64,000 bases of DNA. It comes from Congeria kusceri. Lineage: Eukaryota > Mollusca > Bivalvia > Myida > Dreissenidae. The position numbers and the translations under genes were made by a program. Within the stretch, counting starts at the first letter, position 1. Every line of letters starts with the position of its first letter. The stretch covers positions 62,001-126,000 of the forward strand of contig JAPFQT010000378.1 of the NCBI GenBank assembly GCA_027627225.1, read 5' to 3'. The notes beneath the pieces were generated by a model. That model ran no database searches. It saw only the letters and a list, made by a program, of their open reading frames with translations, and was not told the origin of the DNA. Of this stretch, positions 56,531 through 64,000 are shown in pieces.

Positions 56531-57073
56531 ATAGTTATTTAAGAGTATGTGGAATTTGACCCCAGAAGTTGTTTTGTTTAATTACCATTATTATACCTCG
56601 CTTCGTTTTCTCATTATAAAATCCCATATACCCATCCCTGCATATTTTTAATATACCATGGCGTTGGAAAGTAATTTACCCCGAGGGGTGGGGGTATAAT
56701 TGTTAATAATATCCCGCGCGTGGACCAAAATATATACAGCGTATATGTTTTCAGAGAAATCCGTATTAGCTAATAATCAGTAGGCGCTTATTAAAATAAA
56801 TGTAAAAAATCTAAGTCGATGAGCTCTTGATTTTCCAATATTAAACTTTAGTTTACTATGTACGATTTAATTGTTCTTTGAATTACAGTATTTTTGTTCA
56901 GTATAATAAAATAAATATCGCAGGCATATTGAGGGGTATAGTAAATATTGCCCCCGTTCGGCCTCGGTTGACATCAGTCTCCTCTGAGTGCAATATATTT
57001 ACTATACCCTTTAACTGCCTATATATTACAATATCCACATGAATGTCTTGTTATACACTTGTAGAATACACAG
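56531..57073. other. Non-coding DNA with a hairpin
   Basis: GGGTATAGTAAATATTGC (56934-56951) pairs with GCAATATATTTACTATACCC (56990-57009). Otherwise nothing is recognised. The last bases form the acceptor of the exon-like segment that follows. Confidence 0.5.
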
Positions 57074-57243
57074 TTGATGTATGGAGGACAAATTGGTCAG
57101 CCAGCAACTTAAGTTCAGTAAGCAGCAGCAATGGAACTCGAGCCAGACACTGGACCTGTACTGACCTCCCTCCTGCCCAAGTGGAATTGACAGATGTTGG
57201 GATAGTTGTCAAGTCAGGGATTGCAACCCAAAGTTTGGCCAAG
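57074..57243 (+). other. Exon-like segment (about 56 codons)
   Basis: CAG at 57071-57073 precedes an open segment (DVWRTNWSASNLSS, then WTCTDLPPAQVELTDVGIVVKS) and a strong donor GTAAGT at 57244. It is homologous to 25614-25679, including VGIVVKS and the donor, but longer by about 100 bases and with a 14-base difference after VVKS that would change the frame. The protein family is not recognised. At least one of the two is probably decayed. Confidence 0.4.
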
Positions 57244-57309
57244 GTAAGTTGACATTCATGTCAACAATAGTTGCTGTCATGCTGTCCAAATGTAGTATGG
57301 TTGAAATTA

Positions 57310-57970
57310 ACATATTTATACCCTCACAAACCAAGTTTAGGGGGGTATATAGGAGGGAGCTTGTGGGTCTGTCGGTCTGTTGGTTTTCATGGTTTCCGGA
57401 TGATAACTCATGCAAGGCTTGACATATTCAAACAATTCTTGGTACACATTTGTATCATAATAGAACACAAGTGATGTTGACTTTGGTTGTAAACTACTAA
57501 ATTTTGACAGAGTTATGGTCCCATTTTGACTTAAATTCCCTAAAAACATGGTTTCCGGACGATAACTCAAGAATTGCTTGACATATTCAAATAATTTTTG
57601 GTATTTAGCATCATAAAATACAGGTTTGACTTTGTTACAAAACACTAAATTTTGACAGAGTTATGGCCTCTTTTTGACTTAAATTCCCTAAAAACATGGT
57701 TTCAGAACTCATGAAAGGCTCAACATATTTAAATTACTTTTGGTACATAGGTGTAACACTATAAAATACAGGTCAGGTTCGACTTTTGTTGCAAACCACT
57801 AAATGTTGACAGAGTTATGGCTCATATTGAAATTAAATTTCTCCAAAAACACAGTTAAACATGCACAAATTACAGCATTCTCATTGAGTCCATTTCTTTC
57901 TAATGGATGCCATAGTTTTGTGACAAGGCCATATTGTGGAGGTATATCCATCAATCATGTGACAAATCTA
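57310..57970 (+). mobile_element. Pearl/HINE-like element, three ~155 bp units
   Basis: It starts with a hairpin (TATACCCTCACAAACC and TTTAGGGGGGTATA) and TCTGTCGGTCTGTTGG. Units contain CATGGTTTCCGGA, GATAACTCA, TTGACATATTCAAA, and TTTTGACAGAGTTATGG. Near the end GGAGGTATATCCATC precedes GTGACAAATCTAGTTTT; the CTAG before T resembles a canonical Helitron 3' end. Confidence 0.6.
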
Positions 57971-59115
57971 GTTTTAGCTGACCTGAGATTGAAGTGCGCT
58001 AGTGTGAGCTATTCTGGTCAGTCATGGTTTGTCGTCAGTTGTTTGGTGTCTGTTGTTTGTTATTAACCTTTCGCCTGAAACAACTTCTCTGTAACCGCTG
58101 AATGGAAGTTGAAAAAACTGGTCGTATATGTTCAGTCTTCACAGAATTGCATAGGAATCCACATTTGATGCTATGTGTTGTCACTTGGATCAGACAGTGT
58201 GTTTTTAGAAAATTATTCATTGTAATGCCATTAGTAACTTGGTCCAATGAAAGCCAGTACCAAGCCAAATTGTGCATTATATTGTCAAGTTCTAATCTAA
58301 TAATTCTGAGTGAGTTGTTTGATGCAAATGTTTCAACAAAAATTGTGACCAGCCCATTAATTATTTTGTGTGTTTCGTCCGTTGTGTGTGCGTGTGTCAT
58401 TGAGTGTTAACACTTTCAACACCGGGCAGAATTCCTGTCCAATAATTATTTAGTGACTTGTGGCTTACTTATTAAGTGACTAATGGGCTCCTGCTTTTCC
58501 ACCAGACGTTTTTACAAAAATTTGTTTAAAGCCCAAGATGAATTTCGTCCGATGTTTGTGCCTGTGTCAATGCGTTAGTTAACACTTAAAACCCTGGGCA
58601 GAATTCAACCAAATTACACAGAAATCTTCCTTGGGTAATAGAGAAAATCCATACAAGTAAATATTTTAATTGTCTACATTGATGGTACGACCTGATACGT
58701 GATCTAACATCTGTAAAATCATTCTGCACAGTGTCAAGTTATGAATTTTATAAAAAGTACAAATTTGCTCCTTGTAGTTGTCCGCACGAAAAAACAAAAC
58801 AACGACTGCTTGTAGACAGACTTCAGTTTCACATTGTACATTGTGAGCATTGTTGTTTTACTGTTGCCAGTTATACATTCAGTTTCTCTAGTAAACGCCA
58901 TGCATTTGGAAATTGCAATCCAGTCAATGCAATATTTTACCATTTATCTTTTACTAATTTTAAGAAACAAAATCAAATGCTTTTATTTTGCTATTTTTAC
59001 AACTTAATTTTTTTCTGGGTCTAAAAAACAATGATGAAATGTTTATATCGAATGTTCATTATTATTTGCCAGGATGACTGATGAGGTTCAACTGAATTGT
59101 TAATTTGTATTGTAT
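57971..59115 (+). repeat. Duplicated block, copy 3, main part
   Basis: Aligns through most of its length with copies 1 and 2 (see 25556-26900), ending with GATGAGGTTCAACTG.ATTGTTAATTT also present at 26865. It is the least interrupted copy. Confidence 0.7.
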
Positions 59116-59630
59116 TTGTATTGATCAGTAGGCATAAACGTTAAGATTCCATAGTGCAAAATGCGATCATGGTTTGATCCTTTACCATTTTCCTTCAATT
59201 TAAAGGAGTATCAGTAAAACTCTGGCAACCAAAAAGCTTGAAAAACTAGCTAACTTTAAAAATAATTTAACAAAAATGTTCCTTGCGTGACTTACTACCA
59301 AATCCTTAAAATAATAAAATTTTCAGTTTAAGCCTTTGTTATCTGCTGTTTTGTTCAAACTTTAAGAAGTCACAAACTAGACAAAATAAAATTAAATGCT
59401 AGCAGGTATGTGTAAGATAAAAAAATTTAAAGAAAAACAATTGTCAATTACATTTCTAAGATAATTTCTTGAGGGGAGAATAGATACATTAGAGTTTTGG
59501 CTACGAAAATTGGAAGTTACATAGCCCTAGTTTGAGGTTAGACATTCATTGTATGACACAGGGCTCTTGCCCTCAATCTACTTTTGTGACAACTCAGGGT
59601 AGCAATCCAGGGCCACTTTAGCCCTCTTGT
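59116..59630. other. Non-coding DNA
   Basis: Remnants of the GAAATGTTTCTTGGGTGAC-type array (near 59270) and a GGGCTCTTGCCC hairpin near 59563 are seen. No gene. Confidence 0.4.
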
Positions 59631-60200
59631 ATTATGTTTGAGTGTATTTTAACCTTGTATTGTTTAATGGGCATGAAAGAGTATAAATTCTGTTTGTTAC
59701 TGGTTCAATTTATTCTTATCTTGATTGGTGTATATAAGTACTGTTAAAGAAATTCAGGTGTAAATGATATCATATCTCTTGCTAATGACACTACAGTTTT
59801 GAAGCGGAATGATAAAACAATTGTCAACATACAAAACCACAATAATAAATCCCTTAACACATTGCTCTGTAATAGATCTTTGGCACAGAGTAATCAGTGC
59901 GTCATTGACCCTTTCAGTGGAAAACAAAGCCAAACAATGCTGTAAAACTGTCGATGATCCAACAAATTATTATTGAGTTTGAAAACAAATTAGTATACTC
60001 TACAATATTTTGTATAGCTTGACAACTGTGATAGCCCTCCCCAGCGAATTCCTTTGTGTAAAATTGTTCTGCTAAACTAGACAATAGATTTGTAATACCT
60101 TGGTATGTTCGTGAAATGTAAGTTACTTACAGGTTATGAATAAATGTGTTAGATTAAAAATTTACAGCTTTATAATTGGAACAAGTTAATGTGTTTCCTT
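59631..60200 (+). repeat. Tail of duplicated block (third occurrence)
   Basis: Aligns with 43000-43585 (see there). With 57074-59115 it makes a compact copy of about 3.1 kb. Confidence 0.7.
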
Positions 60201-60567
60201 TCCTGACTTTGAGATCAAAATCAACTTTCGCATCTTTGTGAGAAAAAAAAATTATTGTCACAATTTAAATTACTTGCTCTTACATACGCTATGAAAAATA
60301 TATCCGACTGAGAGCACAGATAGCAAATAGTTTGCTTTACTGTATGGAAAACAACTGACAAAGACCTATATAATAACAAAAGACCAGAATTATTGTCCCT
60401 TGACAACCAATGTGCTCCCTTCATGGTCATTTTGTGTAGCAATTTGCCAGGAGCATTCCTATATGAGAAACAACAATGGACAAACACGGTATTAGCCATT
60501 TAATTATAAAAATTTCCTCATTAATTTAGTATAGTAACAACAACATCTACCACATGTACAGTAGTTA
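60201..60567. other. Non-coding DNA
   Basis: No gene or repeat is recognised. Confidence 0.4.
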
Positions 60568-61731
60568 CGCCCCCCATCAAAGATGGCGGGGTATATTGGT
60601 TAATGTCGGTCTGTCTGTCGGTTGGTTGGTAGACCACTTCCGTTTCCGTTTCTCGTTTTCCTTACTCTAAGTTAAATAGTTGTCATCCGATCTTAACCAA
60701 ACTTCATGAACATCTTTATCGGCATAAAATCTCAGCCAAGTTTGATATTCAGCCGAATCGCCCCAGGATTTGTGGAGTTATGGTACTTGAATTATCTAAA
60801 ATTGGCCATTTTAGCGGTTACGCTCTCTAATGCCCCGGTCAGAAATAAATAACTGCCACCGGACTGCATCTGTTTTATCCAAAATCGAATGGTGCCCACC
60901 AGGAAGCCGTTCCAATCGGGCGGTGGCAGCTGAAAATTGTGCTCATCGGACGCTGCCCTCAAAGTTCAAGAAATACTTAGAAAGTTAATGGCGACTAGGC
61001 GATTTATTTTGGGGTCAGAGACTTCGAGAACACTTCAGCCCAGCACGGTCCAATTGCTGGACTGCATTTTCTTGGATCGGCGGTGGCCATGCAATTTTTC
61101 TACTTTAAAACCATCCTAAAATTTCTACGGCAAACATGTGGGCACCCGGAAAGGCACAGACTGATGTACAGTTATCGTCATGGTATTGGGCGGTGCCTAT
61201 ACAGGCACTGGCCGGCCCTTGTATTGTCGGGCGGCGGCCGGATGACTTACATTGACTGGATACCTTTTTTTATACATTTTAGTTGCAGTCATCTACAATC
61301 CTGCGCGGCGACCGTCCTATTTCACTTATTCACTGCACGGGTGCTGTCCAGTCATCGGCCGGTAGCCGCTTCTTGCTCAGACTGCTTGTTCCCCATGAAA
61401 ATCATGCAAACCGATGCTTTACCGTTCGTTAAAATCGGATAGCATCGTTTATTTGTGATCTAGGCATTAGTCCAACAGTTTTCATTTAATCTTACCAAGC
61501 TTTATGAAAATATTTGAGGTTAAAGTATCATTGCCAAGTTTGGTGATCAACCAAAACACCCCAGGAACTGCAGAGTTACATGGAGTTGATTTATAAAAAA
61601 GTGTCCTTTTAAGCAGTTTTCGCTCCCTATGTCCAACAGTTCTTTTCCGGTCACCACCAAACTTGATATTTAAAAGATTGCTTTCAACCTAGAGGGGGCA
61701 TACCTGTTTTACAAACAGCTCTTGTTATTAA
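60568..61731 (+). mobile_element. Pearl/HINE-like element interrupted by a GC-rich insert
   Basis: The 5' end is a hairpin (CCCCCCATCAAAGATGGCGGGG) followed by GTCTGTCTGTCGG. Units of about 180 bp contain AACTTCATGAA, GCCAAGTTTG.T, CCCCAGGA, and GAGTTA. Near the end lies an inverted subterminal copy (CCTAGAGGGGGCATACC) and a hairpin (CTGTTT-TA-CAAACAG) before CTCTTGTTATT. A GC-rich stretch at about 60832-61440 is foreign to the unit structure. The same family occurs at 11395 (minus) and 53020. Confidence 0.65.
60832..61440. other. GC-rich insert with GGCGGTGG-type motifs
   Basis: This is much richer in G+C than its surroundings, with recurring GCCACCGG, GGGCGGTGGC, GGCGGTGGCC, GGGCGGCGGCCGG and GCGGCGACCG. 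Open frames at 60937-61119 and 61083-61442 reflect the composition; no protein is recognised. Confidence 0.5.
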
Positions 61732-62166
61732 CTGTGGTGTGTTGATTTTATCCACCACCTTTTCTTGTCTCTAATAACCATTATTTAACATTTATGATAA
61801 TGTTCTTCAGTTTCATTGTAATCAGTTATAATATTCATTATTAATTACTTATCTGTGAAGAAATTCACAACTTTATGTGCGGTTTTAGAAATATTACATT
61901 TCCAAAATTTGAACATTGAACATATTTAAGATGTTTTCTGTAATATGGCCCCTGATCAATAAAATAAACCATTTATATTGTTTGAGGTTTGTTCACTAGC
62001 AAATTTACCATTTACTTTTTGAAATACAATGAATTGAATGCTTTCAGTGTCTACTACGCTTCACCACCTATTCAAGAACTCAACATTCATGCCAAAATTA
62101 AATAATATTATTTGTGTACCTTTGATTTAAAGGGGTGTATTGAAATCATTGCATTGTATATAAACA
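61732..62166. other. AT-rich non-coding DNA
   Basis: No gene is seen. Confidence 0.4.
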
Positions 62167-62168
62167 TA

Positions 62169-62625
62169 GAGCTGAACTTTGTAAACTCGAACTTGCTTAA
62201 AAAATAAAGTTCAGGATATCTCCAAAAATAACTGCCAACTTTTTTCCTTCTTTATTTATATAAACTTAATATTGTTATCTCGAAGCTTTAACATGAATTT
62301 CTGGTTATGTTGAAGAGGTTTTCTGTCCTTACAAGTATTTTCACACTTATTTCTATCTGTTTATCGAAGTGTTGATGCCTGTGACAGTATCGAGCCACAA
62401 CCAAGTTTGTCTCACATCACAAACATCTCAACACGTATTTTAACAAGTATTTGTGAACTTTAATTGAATTATTTACAACTGGTTTACAGTTCAGTATATG
62501 CATACCTGATGGCAACGTTTTATTGCAATTTCGTGAACATTAGACTAAATTCTCTTTTTGGAACTGCTGATATCTCGAAGTCGTTTGTGAGCTCTCAGTG
62601 ACTTTGAGATATCGAAGTTCAGCTG
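62169..62625. mobile_element. TA-flanked MITE (Tc1/mariner/pogo type)
   Basis: The left end GAGCTGAACTTTG and the reverse complement of the right end CAGCTGAACTTCG are inverted repeats with TA outside both (62167-62168, 62626-62627). GATATCTC/GAGATATC motifs near the ends are typical of pogo/Tigger-like MITEs. Non-coding. Confidence 0.6.
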
Positions 62626-62680
62626 TATATTAAAACAAGACAATGTCCTACTATTAACATTATATTGATGAAAAGGGTAT

Positions 62681-62765
62681 ACAGTAGAACCTGTCTAAAC
62701 CAAACAGTGTCAGGACTGGGCCGTTCGTTCGGTTTTCAGAGGTGTTTGGTTTATAGAGGTTTTTT
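62681..62765. mobile_element. Single end of a TA-type element
   Basis: TACAGTAGAACCTGTCTAAA followed by CCAAACA and, 40 bases on, TGTTTGGTTTATAGAGG form a palindromic terminus of the Tc1/mariner/pogo style. No matching opposite end is found up to the window edge. Confidence 0.4.
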
Positions 62766-63049
62766 ATTAAATGTCATTTTCCTGTAAAAATGTACAGTCT
62801 TTTTTATATGTTAATGAAAGTATATTATCAGACAACAACATTTTAATGTTAACATTTATATTATTATTTTTGTTATTTGCAGGTAAAAATGTATAGTTGT
62901 ACATTAAACGACAATGAAAGAACAAGGTGCATTAAGGGTCGAATTTTGCCTATAAAATAGACCATTTTTTAATTTCATTTACTAACAGAATCATTGGTGC
63001 ATAATTATAGTTAAATTATGACGTACCCGTAATTTAGTGCAAAGTTGTA

Positions 63050-63961
63050 TTATACGCTGCAGATCCGCTATATCGCGATCCGTTATATCGCGAATTGGCG
63101 GTGGATCCTGATTTTTTTTCATGTACTTCAATATTTTCCTTGCTCAACATCAAAGTGTAACAGTTTGACATCAGCTTACAGCGCGCGTGCCACCAATGAC
63201 AACATCCTTTCACTGCTGTCGCTCTATTTACTACCTGAATTACACGCAGTCCACGTGGAGGGTGTATACAGTAACTGTATGTCATAAATCAATACTGAGC
63301 TATCTGAATGACAATAACGTAATCGATACGGCTTGTCTGTTTCTTTTTGTTTCAGGAGAAATGCTAATCGCATATTGTTCGTGATATAGACACCTAATTT
63401 AGTTGCTGCGTGCTTCGAAACTTTTATACAAAAGTAAAAATCTCAATGTTCTCTGCGCTGCAAAGTTTTTATATGGCGAGCAATACACCCACGCCTTCCA
63501 TGCGGACGACGTGACGTTTTATATGATTGTCAGCAATTTTTAGTGCGCTTTTTCAAACAGAACAACGAGTTTACACGAAATACATGTGTGTTGTAATTGT
63601 TAATAGAATTTATGTTGACTTCACGTGAATGGTGACATTCGGATAGGCGTTTCGGACTTATATTTTTATACGCGATTTGCAATTTATTCAACGGAATTAA
63701 AGGAATAATATTATATTTATATTTTCATATACAAATGGAATATTTTATATATGGGTTTAATACATAATGGATGTTAACTACATTGAAAAGGGTGAGATAT
63801 TTACTTAATTACATTTATATTTGAGATCGTGGAAAACAGGCTAGTGTATACATTTGTATCTACTCAGTACTGAATGGCCTGGCAAGTTATATCGCGATCC
63901 AAATATATCGCTATCGCCATCTGTGGACCCCGCGAATCGCGATATAATGGAGTTACAGTGT
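63050..63961. mobile_element. Candidate TA-type MITE with TATATCGCGAT ends
   Basis: The left end (CTATATCGCGATCCG, then TTATATCGCGAAT) and the reverse complement of the right end (TTATATCGCGATTCG, later GGATCGCGATATAAC) share repeated TATATCGCGAT motifs in inverted orientation. TA lies at both outer edges. The interior is AT-rich and non-coding; the open frames at 63034-63384 have no protein character. Confidence 0.5.
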
Positions 63962-64000
63962 ATTTGTTTTTTGCCGTAGACAACATACATTTTCACTCGT

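Noticed and set aside
61083..61442. 119-codon open frame as a gene
   Set aside because: It lies in a GC-rich motif-repeat insert where stops are rare; overlapping frames are open too.
1..64000. CRISPR arrays, operons, ribosome binding sites or other bacterial features
   Set aside because: The tandem arrays have no spacer structure, and splice signals, SINEs and LINEs show a eukaryotic genome.

Overview
The window is AT-rich, gene-poor eukaryotic DNA, almost certainly from a mollusc and most likely a heterodont bivalve. I infer this from repeat families I recognise: a SINE with a mollusc-type central domain near 45.9 kb, a short inverted-repeat element near 23.6 kb, and many elements holding 140-180 bp tandem units between short hairpin ends, the architecture of bivalve 'pearl'/HINE (non-autonomous Helentron) elements. 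Without a database search the species cannot be fixed.

There is no complete ordinary host gene. Recognisable protein coding consists of: (1) a large exon (1122-3221) of a zinc-finger/tyrosine-recombinase-like protein, interrupted by one in-frame stop just before the presumed nucleophilic tyrosine; (2) a nearly intact LINE (27362-32137) whose ORF1 and ORF2 lie in the same frame, separated by a single TAG; (3) a 5'-truncated, RNase H-bearing LINE on the minus strand (37165-34898); (4) decayed 3' pieces of other LINEs at 17.4-17.9, 18.4-19.4 and 51.3-51.5 kb; (5) two short exon-like segments (25614-25679, 57074-57243) in a duplicated block.

Layout: 0-3.3 kb recombinase-like exon; 3.7-16.7 kb non-coding DNA with scattered small elements and one pearl/HINE-like array; 16.7-21 kb minisatellites and LINE fragments, including a 14-copy minisatellite that grew out of reverse-transcriptase coding sequence; 21-25.5 kb AT-rich with two inverted-repeat elements; 25.5-60.2 kb a locus present in at least three diverged copies, each inflated by different insertions (both large LINEs sit between TA-flanked inverted repeats at 26932 and 37859); 46.8-50.4 kb a 3.6 kb element with unusual motif-array inverted repeats and a perfect 7 bp target duplication; 53-64 kb a dense run of pearl/HINE-like elements and TA-flanked MITEs.

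The genes do not form a pathway. The window records layered transposition: LINEs supply reverse transcriptase and endonuclease, SINE and MITEs depend on enzymes encoded elsewhere, and elements are nested in each other to a depth of two or three.
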